Source: Polynucleobacter sp. AP-Capit-er-40B-B4
GTDB lineage: Bacteria; Pseudomonadota; Gammaproteobacteria; Burkholderiales; Burkholderiaceae
Direction of reading: 5' to 3'
Length of the DNA: 64,000 bases
NCBI RefSeq assembly: GCF_018882245.1
Contig: NZ_JACVOV010000002.1
Coordinates: forward strand, 310,001-374,000
Shown here: positions 17,467 through 27,303 of the stretch, piece after piece
Numbering within the stretch: position 1 is the first letter of the stretch
Layout of the letters: every line of letters starts with the position of its first letter
Made by a program: the position numbers and the translations under genes
The notes under the pieces: generated by a model
Database searches by the model: none
What the model was told of the DNA's origin: nothing
What the model saw: the letters and a program-made list of their open reading frames with translations, nothing else

Positions 17467-18660
17467 TTAAGCGTAACGACGCAATCTCAAAGAGAACTCA
17501 CGCAGGCTAGTTAAGCCACTCTCTTCTGCACGCTGACACCAAGCGTGTAACTGCGATAGTAGTTGTTCTTTAGTGGCAGAGGAACGGCTCCAGATGGCTT
17601 GCAACTCACGACGCATTTCAATCATCTTGCGTAACTGAGCATTGCTTGCCATTAGCTCTTCAAGCTTTAATTTCTCTTGCTCAGTCAAGCGAGATTCATC
17701 TTTAGCCAACCAGGTTCGCGCATCACTTAAATGCGCAGCCAATATCTGCATATGCTGCACCTCATTGCTAAAGAAGCTACGCAATGTCTTGCTATAACGC
17801 GCCATGATTTCATAGCGGTTCGCAATGATGGCCTCTAAGGTATTTTGATCCGCTGGGCGCAAGTCACTCAGCACAGGCTTGGGTGGGGTCTTCTTAACAG
17901 TTGCCAAACCAACTGCGCTCATGATCTGGATATACATCCAACCGATATCAAACTCATACCATTTATTCGATAGCTTTGCGCTGGTAGCAAAGGTGTGGTG
18001 ATTGTTATGCAGCTCTTCACCGCCAATCAAAATGCCCCAGGGCAAAATGTTTCTGGAAGCATCTTCGCAATCAAAGTTGCGATAGCCCCAAAAGTGACCA
18101 ATGCCATTGATCACGCCAGCAGCTGTAATTGGGATCCACAACATTTGCACTGCCCAAACTGTTAAGCCAATTGCGCCAAATAAAAACACATCAATGATGA
18201 GCATGATGGCAACACCCTGCCAAGAAAATTTGGAGTAAATGTTGTGCTCAATCCAATCGTCGGGAGTGCCGTGGCCAAACTTATCGAGAGTCTCCTGATT
18301 AGCGGCTTCTTTTTTGTAAAGCTCAGCGCCTCGGGAAAGCACAGTATTAATACCCAAAACTTGCGGGCTATGCGGATCATCCACAGTCTCGCACTTAGCG
18401 TGATGCTTACGATGAATAGCGGCCCACTCTTTGGTCACCATACCCGTGGTTAACCATAGCCATAAACGGAAGAAATGTGAAACGATTGGGTGCAGATCTA
18501 AAGCACGGTGCGCCTGGCAACGATGCAAGAAAATAGTCACTGCAGCAATCGTGATGTGGGTGGCTACCAAAGTGAAAACGGTAATCTGCCACCAAGACCA
18601 ATCTAAATATCCATTGGCAAGCCAGTGGAGAAACAAATCAAAACCTGATGCTGTATTCAA
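17467..18660 (-). CDS. Acyl-CoA/acyl-lipid desaturase (delta-9 type fatty acid desaturase)
   Basis: A 397-residue membrane di-iron desaturase. The three histidine boxes are present: 'HRCQAH' (residue about 46), 'HRKHH' (about 83) and 'HNNHH' (about 219), between hydrophobic segments. It should introduce a double bond in saturated acyl chains and adjust membrane fluidity. About 120 C-terminal residues after the desaturase core are charged and helical, probably coiled coil, and go beyond the minimal family. The start is TTG with AGGG just upstream; no early ATG exists. It follows rsmB by 28 bases on the same strand. Confidence 0.9.
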   Translation of the reverse strand: MNTASGFDLFLHWLANGYLDWSWWQITVFTLVATHITIAAVTIFLHRCQAHRALDLHPIVSHFFRLWLWLTTGMVTKEWAAIHRKHHAKCETVDDPHSPQVLGINTVLSRGAELYKKEAANQETLDKFGHGTPDDWIEHNIYSKFSWQGVAIMLIIDVFLFGAIGLTVWAVQMLWIPITAAGVINGIGHFWGYRNFDCEDASRNILPWGILIGGEELHNNHHTFATSAKLSNKWYEFDIGWMYIQIMSAVGLATVKKTPPKPVLSDLRPADQNTLEAIIANRYEIMARYSKTLRSFFSNEVQHMQILAAHLSDARTWLAKDESRLTEQEKLKLEELMASNAQLRKMIEMRRELQAIWSRSSATKEQLLSQLHAWCQRAEESGLTSLREFSLRLRRYA

Positions 18661-18688
18661 AAGGGATTCCCTAAAGAGATCTAAAACT

Positions 18689-20248
18689 CTATTTTAGTTC
18701 TTTAGGGGCCTTCTTGTTTTTGACCTTAGTCTCTTTTTGGTCGTCTTTTTCAGATTCGGAGGCTGGAGCGGCTGCCTTCTTTTGGAAAACTGCTCCAAAG
18801 AAACCGTCCGTTCCATGAATATGAGGCCATAACTGCCACCAAGGATTGTCGGCACTACATCCAAGAGGTAATTTTTCCTTTGTAAACAATGGCTTAAGAA
18901 CTTCTGCGGCTGGAACAACCTCAAATTGGGGGTGTTTTGCCAGAAAATCCTCGGCAATTGCCTGATTTTCTTGAGGCAATAAGCTGCAGGTCGCATAAAC
19001 CAGGCGGCCCCCCGGCTTTAATAACCGAGCTGCCGAGTGCAAGATGCTCATTTGCTTCTGGTTTAGCTCCAAAACCCCCTCTGGGGTTTGGCGCCATTTA
19101 AGGTCGGGGTTGCGTCGCAAAGTACCCATACCACTACAAGGGGCATCTACCAGCACACGATCAATCTTTCCGGCAAGGCGCTTGATCTTGGCGTCGTTCT
19201 CGCTATCAATCCATACCGGATGCACATTAGAAAGGCCGCTACGAGCCTGTCTTGGCTTCAAATTGGCTAAGCGGCGCTCGGATGTATCTAAAGCATAGAG
19301 ACGCCCTGTAGAGCGCATGATGGCTCCAATCGCCAAAGTCTTGCCGCCTGCGCCAGCGCAAAAATCCACAACCATCTCACCGCGCTTCGGTGCGAGCAGA
19401 TAAGCCAAAAGTTGACTGCCTTCATCCTGCACTTCAAACATACCCGCTTTAAAGCCTGGCGTATTTTGTAAAGCGGGTTTACCCATAATGCGCACACCAT
19501 CTGGTGCATATGGAGTAGGGATTGCTTGATAGCGACCACCTAATGCATTCATCTGCGCAAGCAATTCTTCGCGATTGGTTTTCATAGTGTTCGCACGTAA
19601 ATCCAATAATGCTGGATGCATTAAAGATTTGGCTAACTCTTCACGAGTTTCTTCACCAGGATATTTACCAAATGCATCCCACAACCATTCAGGCAAATTA
19701 TTGCGAACGAGAGGATTTAAAGCAGCGGGATCAACTGTTGCAAAACGTTGTAACCATTCATATTCACCAGCTTTTAATACATGGGCTAAGTCAGCAATGG
19801 CACTCTCTGCGCGATTGGCAGAGCCCAATCCCCCTTCGGACAAAGCAGACAGCAAACCCAATAGGGCTAAGCGTCTAGCTTGAGAGCCTTCACCGCTAGA
19901 AGCAAATTGGGAGAACTCATTTTTACGACGCAAAATCGCAAACGCACTCTCAGCAATCAAAGCACGGTCACGATTTCCAAGTTGTTTCTCTTCTCTGAAA
20001 TAACGACTGACTACTCGGTCGGCTGGCTGCTCAAAACTGAGCAACTCTGGAAGCAAGCGCTCTAGATGAATTGCATGTTGCGGCAATGCTTTTGCATTAG
20101 AAAAATTCTTTTGGCCTTCAGGTGCAATCAAATTGCCGCTAGCATTGCGGCGCTCAGGTCGACGCAATGGATCTTTCGATTTCGCTGCGTAACTTTTGTG
20201 GGGGGCTAATCTGCTGCCAGATTTACGGGGTGGACGTTCTGCACTCAT
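18689..20248 (-). CDS. rsmB: RsmB-type 16S rRNA (cytosine-C5) methyltransferase
   Basis: A 519-residue SAM-dependent methyltransferase of the NOL1/NOP2/Sun family. SAM motif I is 'VVDFCAGAGGKTLAIG'; the two cysteines are in 'DAPCSGMGTLRRNPD' (near 368) and 'YATCSLLPQEN' (near 418), the latter in the catalytic position. Residues 1-60 are basic and low-complexity, and the C-terminal 40 residues are Lys/Glu-rich, so it is longer than E. coli RsmB (about 430). The exact target (m5C967 or other) is inferred. Its ATG overlaps the purN stop as ATGA. Confidence 0.85.
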   Translation of the reverse strand: MSAERPPRKSGSRLAPHKSYAAKSKDPLRRPERRNASGNLIAPEGQKNFSNAKALPQHAIHLERLLPELLSFEQPADRVVSRYFREEKQLGNRDRALIAESAFAILRRKNEFSQFASSGEGSQARRLALLGLLSALSEGGLGSANRAESAIADLAHVLKAGEYEWLQRFATVDPAALNPLVRNNLPEWLWDAFGKYPGEETREELAKSLMHPALLDLRANTMKTNREELLAQMNALGGRYQAIPTPYAPDGVRIMGKPALQNTPGFKAGMFEVQDEGSQLLAYLLAPKRGEMVVDFCAGAGGKTLAIGAIMRSTGRLYALDTSERRLANLKPRQARSGLSNVHPVWIDSENDAKIKRLAGKIDRVLVDAPCSGMGTLRRNPDLKWRQTPEGVLELNQKQMSILHSAARLLKPGGRLVYATCSLLPQENQAIAEDFLAKHPQFEVVPAAEVLKPLFTKEKLPLGCSADNPWWQLWPHIHGTDGFFGAVFQKKAAAPASESEKDDQKETKVKNKKAPKELK

Positions 20249-20874
20249 AATTTAAAAAATTGCGACTCCGGGGGTTGTAACTTCACTTGATTACCTTCTA
20301 TTCGCAATCGTCCATCGAGGAACCATTTTACGGCCCGCGGGTAAATTTGATGCTCAGCCGTCAAAACCCGAGCTGCCAAGGCGTCTGCATCGTCCCCCTC
20401 TAGCACTGGAACTGAGGCCTGACAAATAATTGGACCCTCATCCACACCCTCATTCACAAAGTGGACCGTAGCGCCGTGCTCCTTGACTCCTGCCTCTAAG
20501 GCCCGCTCATGAGTATGCAAGCCAGGGAAGGCGGGCAGCAGGGCTGGGTGGATATTGATTAAACGACCCTCAAAATGACGGATAAATCCAGGGGTCAAAA
20601 TTCTCATAAATCCGGCAAGAACCACTAAATCCGCCCCCAAGGCATCGATCTGCTGAATGAGGGCTGCATCAAAAGACTCGCGGGTAGCATGCTCTTTGTG
20701 TTCAATTGCAAATGCTGGGATGCCCTGCGAGCGAGCAAAATCAAGGCCCTTAGCCGCTGAGTGATTCGCTATTACCCCGGCAAAAGTGACTGGCCATTGC
20801 TCTTTTTGAGCTGTTTTGACGATGGCCTCGAAATTAGATCCGCGGCCTGAGATTAAGGTGACGATAGAAGGCAT
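20245..20874 (-). CDS. purN: Phosphoribosylglycinamide formyltransferase
   Basis: A 209-residue enzyme that formylates GAR using 10-formyl-THF, the third step of purine synthesis. It has the N-terminal 'LISGRGSNFEAIV', the substrate loop 'FMRILTPGFI', and the catalytic 'NIHPALLPAFPG' (Asn and His) with the Asp in 'NEGVDEGPII'. The ATG at 20874 follows a TATATT box by six bases; a GTG two codons upstream is possible. It heads the purN-rsmB-desaturase unit. Confidence 0.96.
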   Translation of the reverse strand: MPSIVTLISGRGSNFEAIVKTAQKEQWPVTFAGVIANHSAAKGLDFARSQGIPAFAIEHKEHATRESFDAALIQQIDALGADLVVLAGFMRILTPGFIRHFEGRLINIHPALLPAFPGLHTHERALEAGVKEHGATVHFVNEGVDEGPIICQASVPVLEGDDADALAARVLTAEHQIYPRAVKWFLDGRLRIEGNQVKLQPPESQFFKL

Positions 20875-20880
20875 GCCCAC

Positions 20881-20888
20881 AATATAAT
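20881..20888. promoter_or_regulatory. Overlapping divergent -10 boxes of purN (-) and ribF (+)
   Basis: Plus strand TATAAT (20883-20888) lies 25 bases before the ribF GTG. Minus strand TATATT (20886-20881) lies six bases before the purN ATG. The two boxes share bases 20883-20886, so two polymerases could not open both at once. -35 elements are poor on both sides. Confidence 0.5.
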
Positions 20889-20913
20889 TGATGGCTACCC
20901 TGAAAGCGATTTT

Positions 20914-21864
20914 GTGAACGTATTCCGTGGCCCCACCCAGTTTTCTGCAGGACCAGCTTGTGCCCTAACCATCGGCAATTTCGATGGCGTGCACAGGGGT
21001 CATCGCGCCCTGCTCAAAGAACTCGTTGATGGCGCTAAGACTCGCGGCTTGGTCAGCTGCGTCATGACCTTTGAGCCACATCCAAAAGAATTCTTCTCCC
21101 CGGACCAAGCACCACCCCGCATTCTGAATTTACGTGACAAATTGGCAGCGCTTGCTGATCTCGGAATTGACCGTGTTGTTGTAGAACATTTCAATACTGC
21201 TTTTGCAAAACTCTCACCCGAAGAATTTGTATCTGAAATTATTGTCAAACGATTAAACGCTAAATGGATTTTGATTGGTGATGATTTTTGCTACGGCGCA
21301 AAACGAGCGGGTAACTTTGCTAGCTTAAAAGCTGCTGGCGAAAAATATGGTTTTGAGGTGTCCAGTATTCAGACGATTCAAGAAGGTGGCGAACGTATTT
21401 CTAGTTCTGCACTTCGCGCCGCCCTCGCAAGTGGTGACATGCTACTCGCTGAAAAATTACTAGGTCGCCCTTACGGAATCTCTGGTCACGTCATTCATGG
21501 TCAACAGCTTGGTCGTCAACTAGGATTTCCCACTTTGAATTTAGCGGTTGCCAATCACCTGCATCATCGCAAACCAGCGACAACTGGAATCTTCACCGCA
21601 CAAGTTTTAGGTTTGAGCGATAAACCCTTACCAGCAGTGGCTAGTCTGGGCGTCAGACCCACAGTGGAAGATGAAGGCAGAGTATTGCTAGAGACCCATA
21701 TTTTTGATTACAACGCGGATGTATACGGAAAAATTATCACCGTAGAACTCTTAGAAAAAATCCGTGATGAGGCGAAGTACCCAGACCTCGAAACCCTTAC
21801 ACAAGCGATTGCATCTGATGCAGCGCATGCCAGAAATTATTTCCAGAAAAAAGCTTATGTCTGA
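20914..21864 (+). CDS. ribF: Bifunctional riboflavin kinase/FAD synthetase
   Basis: A 316-residue enzyme making FMN and then FAD. The N-terminal adenylyltransferase domain has '[15 protein letters not shown]' (HxGH-type nucleotide site) and '[10 protein letters not shown]'; the C-terminal flavokinase domain has '[19 protein letters not shown]' near residue 190. The start is GTG 20914 and the length is normal. It overlaps ileS by eight bases, the ribF-ileS-lspA order known from E. coli. Confidence 0.97.
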   Translation: MNVFRGPTQFSAGPACALTIGNFDGVHRGHRALLKELVDGAKTRGLVSCVMTFEPHPKEFFSPDQAPPRILNLRDKLAALADLGIDRVVVEHFNTAFAKLSPEEFVSEIIVKRLNAKWILIGDDFCYGAKRAGNFASLKAAGEKYGFEVSSIQTIQEGGERISSSALRAALASGDMLLAEKLLGRPYGISGHVIHGQQLGRQLGFPTLNLAVANHLHHRKPATTGIFTAQVLGLSDKPLPAVASLGVRPTVEDEGRVLLETHIFDYNADVYGKIITVELLEKIRDEAKYPDLETLTQAIASDAAHARNYFQKKAYV

Positions 21865-24718
21865 AAAAGAAAACTCTTACCCCGTAAATCTACTAGATAC
21901 CTCCTTTCCAATGCGAGGAGATCTTGCTAAGCGCGAACCACAGTGGGTAGCTGGATGGCAAAAAAATAAGTTATACGAAAAGATTCGTGCTGCTCATGCC
22001 AACCAACCAAAATTTATTTTGCATGATGGGCCGCCGTATGCGAATGGTGACATTCATATTGGTCATGCTGTTAATAAAATTCTGAAGGATATGATTGTGA
22101 AGTCCCGTTGGTTAATGGGCTTTGATTCCGTCTACGTTCCAGGATGGGATTGTCATGGCATGCCAATTGAAATTCAGATTGAAAAAGAATTTGGTAAAAA
22201 TTTACCAACTGCAGAGGTTCAATCCAAAGCGCGTGCGTATGCTCATGTCCAGGTTGAAAAACAGAAGAAAGATTTTGAGCGCTTAGGTGTATTGGGGGAT
22301 TGGAATAACCCCTACCTCACCATGAACTTCCGTAACGAAGCTGATGAAATCCGTGCTTTGGGCAAGATCTGGGAAAAAGGCTATGTCTTTCGCGGCTTAA
22401 AGCCGGTGAACTGGTGCTTTGATTGCGGCTCTGCGCTTGCAGAAGCTGAAGTGGAATATCAAGATAAAACTGATCCAACAGTTGATGTCGGTTTTGCATT
22501 TGATGATGCGCAGCGTCCACAGCTAGCAAAAGTATTTGGACTGCCTGAGTTACCTAATAAGCCAGGTCAAATTGTGATCTGGACAACAACACCTTGGACT
22601 ATTCCTGCCAACCAAGCGATGAACGTTCATCCAGAGCTTACTTATGCCCTAGTAGATGTTGGTGAAAAATTATTAATCCTCGCAAAAGATCGCGTTGAAA
22701 CTTGTTTGCAAGACTATGGCCTTGAAGGTAAAGTGATTGCCACTTGCCAAGGTGCGCAGTTAGCGAACATTTCTTTCTGGCACCCGTTGGCGCCATTACA
22801 CGAGGGCTACAAACGCCTCTCTCCAATTTATCCAGCTGAATATGTCACGCTCGACACAGGTACAGGCATTGTTCACTCAGCACCAGCTTATGGTGAGGAA
22901 GACTTTAAATCCTGCAAAGCTAACAAACTTGCTGATAAAGACATTCTCAATCCAGTCATGGGTAATGGTGTGTACGCGTCTTGGTTGCCACTCTTCGCTA
23001 ATGAATACATCTGGAAAGCAAACCCTAAGATTGTTGAAGCAATGCGTGAAGCAGGCAGTCTCTTGCGCGATAAAACCTATACACACTCATACATGCATTG
23101 CTGGCGCCATAAGTCGCCGATTATTTACCGCGCCACCTCACAGTGGTTTGCAAGTATGGATAAGAAACCATCCGACGGTAAAGCCAGCTTGCGTGAGACT
23201 GCATTGGCCGGCATTGAAAGCACTGAGTTCTTCCCGGCTTGGGGTAAGCAGCGCTTAAACAGCATGATTGCCAACCGCCCTGACTGGACTTTGTCACGTC
23301 AGCGCCAATGGGGTGTGCCAATGGCTTTCTTCGTCCATAAAGAGAGTGGTGATCCACACCCACGCACTGTTGAGCTCCTTGAAGAAATTGCTAAACGAGT
23401 AGAAAAAGAAGGTATTGAAGCCTGGCAAAAATTAGAGGTTGCAGAACTGCTGGGCGAAGAAGCTGCCCAATATGAAAAGAACAAAGATACTTTAGACGTT
23501 TGGTTTGACTCCGGCACAACGCATTGGCATGTCATTCGTGGTTCACACCGTGATGAGTTGTTAACTGCTGAAGCAGAAACACCAAATGGTCGCTTGGCTG
23601 ATTTATACCTTGAGGGCTCAGACCAGCATCGCGGCTGGTTCCATTCCTCATTGTTAACGGGCGCAATGCTCGATGGCAAGCCACCATACAAAGCACTCTT
23701 GACTCACGGCTTCACCGTGGATGGTCAAGGACGCAAGATGAGTAAGTCAGTGGGCAATGTGATTGCCCCTCAACAAGTAGCAGACAAGCTTGGCGCAGAA
23801 ATTATTCGCCTCTGGGTTGCCTCTACCGACTACTCAGGCGAAATGACGATCTCGGATGAGATTCTCAAACGCGTTACTGAGAGTTATCGCCGTATTCGCA
23901 ATACCTTGCGCTTCTTGTTGGCCAACCTGTCGGATTTTGATCCTAGCAAGCACGCCATGCCTGCAGACCAATGGCTTGAGATTGATCGCTACGCTGTTGC
24001 GCTTGCCAACGTACTACAGCATGATGTGGAAGCGCACTACAAAGCCTATGAATTCCAACCTGCGGTTGCTCGCATGTTGACTTTCTGCTCTGAAGATTTA
24101 GGCGGCTTCTACCTCGACATTCTGAAAGATCGTCTCTATACCAGCGCGCCAGACTCTCCTGATCGCCGTGCAGCACAGAACGCCCTATTCCATATCACCC
24201 GTAATCTCTTGAAGTGGCTCTCTCCATTCCTCTCCTTCACTGCTGAAGAGGCCTGGAAAGACTTTCCACATGGCTCAGGAAGCAAACCTGCTGAATCCAT
24301 CTTTATGGAAGAGTTTGGCCAGTTCCCGGAAATCGCTCATGCAAATGAGTTGCTCGCCAAATGGAGTCGTATTCGCGAAATTCGCTCTGAAGTTACCAAG
24401 GCAATTGAAGTCGAGCGTGAGGCCGGCAATGTGGGCTCATCCCTGCAAGCCGAACTGACAATCAAAGTTGGTGATGTCGACTTTGCAATTTTGCATTCAC
24501 TTGAAGATGACTTACGCTTTGTCACCATCACCTCTAGTGCCAATATTGAGTTAAGTAATGCCGGCTTAGAAGTATTGGTACGCGGTAGCCAATATAAAAA
24601 GTGTGGTCGCTGCTGGCATCACACCAAAGATGTCGGAGGCGATGCTGATCACCCAGAATTATGTGGTCGCTGTATCAGCAACTTATTTGGCGATGGCGAT
24701 CACCGCCTATTTGCCTAA
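21857..24718 (+). CDS. ileS: Isoleucyl-tRNA synthetase
   Basis: Class I synthetase of 953 residues. '[18 protein letters not shown]' carries the HIGH motif near residue 65, and '[10 protein letters not shown]' the KMSKS loop near residue 630. The large CP1 editing insert lies between them. The C-terminus has a four-cysteine zinc site, 'CGRCWHH' and '[13 protein letters not shown]', as in the bacterial type. ATG 21857 is chosen since it overlaps the ribF stop by eight bases and gives the normal N-terminus; an upstream in-frame extension lies within ribF. Confidence 0.98.
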   Translation: MSEKENSYPVNLLDTSFPMRGDLAKREPQWVAGWQKNKLYEKIRAAHANQPKFILHDGPPYANGDIHIGHAVNKILKDMIVKSRWLMGFDSVYVPGWDCHGMPIEIQIEKEFGKNLPTAEVQSKARAYAHVQVEKQKKDFERLGVLGDWNNPYLTMNFRNEADEIRALGKIWEKGYVFRGLKPVNWCFDCGSALAEAEVEYQDKTDPTVDVGFAFDDAQRPQLAKVFGLPELPNKPGQIVIWTTTPWTIPANQAMNVHPELTYALVDVGEKLLILAKDRVETCLQDYGLEGKVIATCQGAQLANISFWHPLAPLHEGYKRLSPIYPAEYVTLDTGTGIVHSAPAYGEEDFKSCKANKLADKDILNPVMGNGVYASWLPLFANEYIWKANPKIVEAMREAGSLLRDKTYTHSYMHCWRHKSPIIYRATSQWFASMDKKPSDGKASLRETALAGIESTEFFPAWGKQRLNSMIANRPDWTLSRQRQWGVPMAFFVHKESGDPHPRTVELLEEIAKRVEKEGIEAWQKLEVAELLGEEAAQYEKNKDTLDVWFDSGTTHWHVIRGSHRDELLTAEAETPNGRLADLYLEGSDQHRGWFHSSLLTGAMLDGKPPYKALLTHGFTVDGQGRKMSKSVGNVIAPQQVADKLGAEIIRLWVASTDYSGEMTISDEILKRVTESYRRIRNTLRFLLANLSDFDPSKHAMPADQWLEIDRYAVALANVLQHDVEAHYKAYEFQPAVARMLTFCSEDLGGFYLDILKDRLYTSAPDSPDRRAAQNALFHITRNLLKWLSPFLSFTAEEAWKDFPHGSGSKPAESIFMEEFGQFPEIAHANELLAKWSRIREIRSEVTKAIEVEREAGNVGSSLQAELTIKVGDVDFAILHSLEDDLRFVTITSSANIELSNAGLEVLVRGSQYKKCGRCWHHTKDVGGDADHPELCGRCISNLFGDGDHRLFA

Positions 24719-24729
24719 GATACTTGTAT

Positions 24730-25221
24730 ATGAAAAGCCTCGCCCTGCTTCGTTACTTTGCAATTACGACCATCGTGCTCTTGCTAGACCAACTCAGCAA
24801 GTGGTCAGCGCTGAGTAATTTGCAAATGGGTGTACCTGTGCCGGTATTACCTTTTATGAACTGGTTGCTCCTCTTTAATCCAGGCGCAGCATTTTCATTT
24901 TTAGCAGAGGGCTCTGGTTGGCAGCGTTGGTTCTTTACCATCCTTGGTCTAGGGGCATCGATTTATATTATTTGGCTATTGTTTAAAAGCCAAAGCGACA
25001 AACTACTCTGCATAGCCCTGAGCCTTATCTTGGGTGGAGCCCTGGGCAATGTATTGGATCGAGTGATGTATGGCGCTGTAGTCGACTTTATTGACCTGTA
25101 TTACGCCAATTGGCATTGGCCGGCATTCAATATTGCTGACAGTGCCATTTGTGTTGGTGCCGCCCTCATCATTTGGGGTGAATTACGTAAGTCATTTGGC
25201 AAATCCGCCCAATCCCATTAA
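24730..25221 (+). CDS. lspA: Lipoprotein signal peptidase (signal peptidase II)
   Basis: A 163-residue inner-membrane aspartyl protease with four hydrophobic segments that cleaves prolipoproteins next to the lipidated cysteine. The family motifs are 'FNPGAAFSFLA', 'GNVLDRVMYGAVVDFIDL' and 'FNIADSAICVG', with the catalytic aspartates in the latter two. It starts 11 bases after ileS and would process, among others, the LivJ/K-like lipoprotein in this window. Confidence 0.97.
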   Translation: MKSLALLRYFAITTIVLLLDQLSKWSALSNLQMGVPVPVLPFMNWLLLFNPGAAFSFLAEGSGWQRWFFTILGLGASIYIIWLLFKSQSDKLLCIALSLILGGALGNVLDRVMYGAVVDFIDLYYANWHWPAFNIADSAICVGAALIIWGELRKSFGKSAQSH

Positions 25222-25230
25222 GCTGGCGCC

Positions 25231-26442
25231 ATGCAATCACTTTTAAATAAGAAGATCGTTCTCGGAATCTCTGGCGGCATTGCAGCCTACAAGGCTCCAG
25301 AGCTCGCGCGCCAATTAATGCAAGAAGGCGCCTCGGTACAAGTCGTGATGACTGAAGCCGCACAACAATTTGTAACGCCAGTAACCATGCAAGCCCTCAC
25401 AGGCAACCCGGTTTACTTAAGCCAATGGGATAGCAGCATTCCAAATAACATGGCGCACATTGAACTATCTCGCTCAGCGGATGCGATTTTGATTGCACCT
25501 ACAAGCGCTGATCTGATGGCCAAACTTTCACTAGGCTTAGCAGATGACCTATTGACTACTCTTTGCCTCGCAAGAGATTGTCCACTTCTGCTGACTCCAG
25601 CAATGAATAAACAAATGTGGGAGCATACAGCTACCCAGAGAAGTGCTCAAAGACTAGCTTCTGATGGCGTTACTCTTCTGGGGCCTGCGAGCGGCTTCCA
25701 GGCATGTGGCGAAGTTGGTATGGGCCGCATGCTCGAACCCGCTGAAATTACCGAGCAACTTATTGCCTTCTTCCAAAAAAAATCCTTAACCGGTAAAAAA
25801 GTACTAATTACTGCTGGCCCTACTTTTGAAGCAATCGATCCAGTGCGAGGTATTACCAACCACAGCTCAGGCAAGATGGGTTTTGCAATTGCAAGAGCTG
25901 CTGTTGAAGCTGGCGCTCAAGTCCACCTCATTGCCGGCCCCTGCGATCTTGATACGCCACTTCTAGCAACAGGCCAAATTACCCGCACTAACGTGGTTAG
26001 CGCTAAAGAAATGCACGCAGCCGCCTTAAATGCTACCGACTGCGATATCTTCTTTGCTGTAGCTGCTGTTGCTGACTGGGGAATCGCGAAGCCGGCCAAA
26101 GAGAAATTAAAGCGCCAAGGCAATCAAGCACCAAACCTCGAGTTTGTCGCTAACCCAGATATCTTGCTAGATGTTGCCAAGGCGGCGAAGACCAAAGGTG
26201 GCAAGTCTTACCCTTATTGCGTTGGCTTTGCAGCAGAATCAAATGACTTGGAAAAGCATGCTGACGAAAAGCGCAAGCGCAAAGGTATCCCGATGATTGT
26301 GGGCAATATCGGCCCTGATACATTTGGTAGCGACCTCAATCAATTAATTGTTATTGACGCTAGCGGCAATAGGAAAATCGCTAAGGCAGAAAAACTGCAA
26401 TTAGCACGCCAACTCATTCAGCTAGTCGCTAAGAAAATTTAA
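25231..26442 (+). CDS. coaBC: Bifunctional phosphopantothenoylcysteine decarboxylase/phosphopantothenate-cysteine ligase
   Basis: A 403-residue two-domain enzyme of coenzyme A synthesis. The N-terminal flavoprotein (CoaC) begins 'IVLGISGGIAAYKAPELARQL' region and shows 'PAMNKQMWEH' and the catalytic 'ACGEVGMGRM'. The C-terminal CoaB part begins 'LITAGPTFEAIDPVRGITN', with 'AVAAVADW' and a Lys-rich loop 'KPAKEKLKR'. It follows lspA by nine bases and precedes dut; the coaBC-dut pairing is common in proteobacteria. Confidence 0.97.
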   Translation: MQSLLNKKIVLGISGGIAAYKAPELARQLMQEGASVQVVMTEAAQQFVTPVTMQALTGNPVYLSQWDSSIPNNMAHIELSRSADAILIAPTSADLMAKLSLGLADDLLTTLCLARDCPLLLTPAMNKQMWEHTATQRSAQRLASDGVTLLGPASGFQACGEVGMGRMLEPAEITEQLIAFFQKKSLTGKKVLITAGPTFEAIDPVRGITNHSSGKMGFAIARAAVEAGAQVHLIAGPCDLDTPLLATGQITRTNVVSAKEMHAAALNATDCDIFFAVAAVADWGIAKPAKEKLKRQGNQAPNLEFVANPDILLDVAKAAKTKGGKSYPYCVGFAAESNDLEKHADEKRKRKGIPMIVGNIGPDTFGSDLNQLIVIDASGNRKIAKAEKLQLARQLIQLVAKKI

Positions 26443-26496
26443 TCGGCACCCCCCCACCCCCTTTTTTTACTTACATTCCCCGTTTTAGGAAATTCC

Positions 26497-26946
26497 ATGC
26501 AATCTCTCCAAGTCAAAATTCTCGATGAACGTATGCGCGACCAATTGCCAACCTATGGCACACCTGGTAGCGCTGGACTCGATCTGCGCGCTTGCATTGA
26601 TGAGTCGATCGAAATTGCCCCAGGTCAAACCATTCTTGTTCCAACTGGCTTGGCAATATACGTGGAAGATCCAGGCTATGCAGCCTTCATTCTCCCGCGC
26701 TCAGGCTTAGGTCATAAACACGGCATCGTACTGGGCAACCTAGTGGGCCTAATCGATTCTGACTACCAGGGTCAACTGATGGTGAGTACCTGGAACCGTG
26801 GATCAACCCCATTTAAGCTTGAACCAATGGAGCGCTTGGCTCAATTAGTGGTAATGCCGGTGCAACAGGTTGAACTTAAAGTGGTTGAAGAATTCACGGA
26901 AAGCAGTCGTGGTGCAGGTGGCTTTGGTAGCACTGGCAGAGCTTAA
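26497..26946 (+). CDS. dut: Deoxyuridine 5'-triphosphate nucleotidohydrolase
   Basis: A 149-residue trimeric dUTPase. All five motifs are visible: 'SAGLDLRA', '[10 protein letters not shown]', '[20 protein letters not shown]', 'ERLAQLVV' and the C-terminal '[11 protein letters not shown]'. It converts dUTP to dUMP, keeping uracil out of DNA and supplying thymidylate synthesis. AGGAA lies upstream of the ATG. A C-rich then T-rich tract (26449-26468) lies between coaBC and dut. Confidence 0.98.
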   Translation: MQSLQVKILDERMRDQLPTYGTPGSAGLDLRACIDESIEIAPGQTILVPTGLAIYVEDPGYAAFILPRSGLGHKHGIVLGNLVGLIDSDYQGQLMVSTWNRGSTPFKLEPMERLAQLVVMPVQQVELKVVEEFTESSRGAGGFGSTGRA

Positions 26947-26983
26947 GCCATACCCATTTTTTAATGCCTACATCGTTGAAACA

Positions 26984-27009
26984 AAAAAGCCACCCGTAGG
27001 TGGCTTTTC
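26984..27009. terminator. Bidirectional terminator between dut and the small unknown gene
   Basis: AGCCACC (26988-26994) pairs with GGTGGCT (26999-27005) around CGTA, with A residues before and T residues after the stem. It can end both the plus-strand dut transcript and the minus-strand transcript coming from clpA. Confidence 0.88.
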
Positions 27010-27026
27010 TTTTGGCCACAAATTGC

Positions 27027-27260
27027 TTACTTACGAATATGCGCTTTACGAGCAGCATCTTGTGACATGCCAGCACCAGCGCCTTCACGAGACTCTTTTT
27101 CAGCGGTAATTTCTTTACGGCGCTCCTTGCAAGAACCAGCAATCTCTTGCAATGCTTTACGCGCACGAGCAGCAGAGGCTTTAATACCTTTGCCTTGAAA
27201 CTTTTCATTTTCTGCTTTGTAGGTTTCAAAAGCTTCTAGTAATTTATCGTGATGAGACAT
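27027..27260 (-). CDS. Small basic hypothetical protein
   Basis: I do not recognise this 77-residue protein. It is strongly helical, with alternating Lys/Arg/Glu and Ala ('ASAARARKALQEIAGSCKER'), one cysteine, no membrane segment and no signal peptide; net charge is positive. The ATG at 27260 is supported by AAAGGAAA about three to ten bases upstream; a longer frame reaching to 27368 would overlap clpA. It lies 43 bases after clpA on the same strand and is followed by a terminator, so it is probably expressed. A nucleic-acid or ribosome-associated role would fit its charge but is only a guess. Confidence 0.7.
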   Translation of the reverse strand: MSHHDKLLEAFETYKAENEKFQGKGIKASAARARKALQEIAGSCKERRKEITAEKESREGAGAGMSQDAARKAHIRK

Positions 27261-27303
27261 GTTTTCCTTTTTTGGTTTGTGTTTATTTAGATAAATGGGT
27301 TCA

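Noticed and set aside
20890-20917. Eight-codon upstream frame ending in a GTGA overlap with the ribF start
   Set aside because: The predicted transcript starts about five bases after its ATG, and there is no ribosome site, so translation is unlikely.
22842-23258. 138-codon frame inside ileS
   Set aside because: Alternative frame of a universal gene with no independent evidence.
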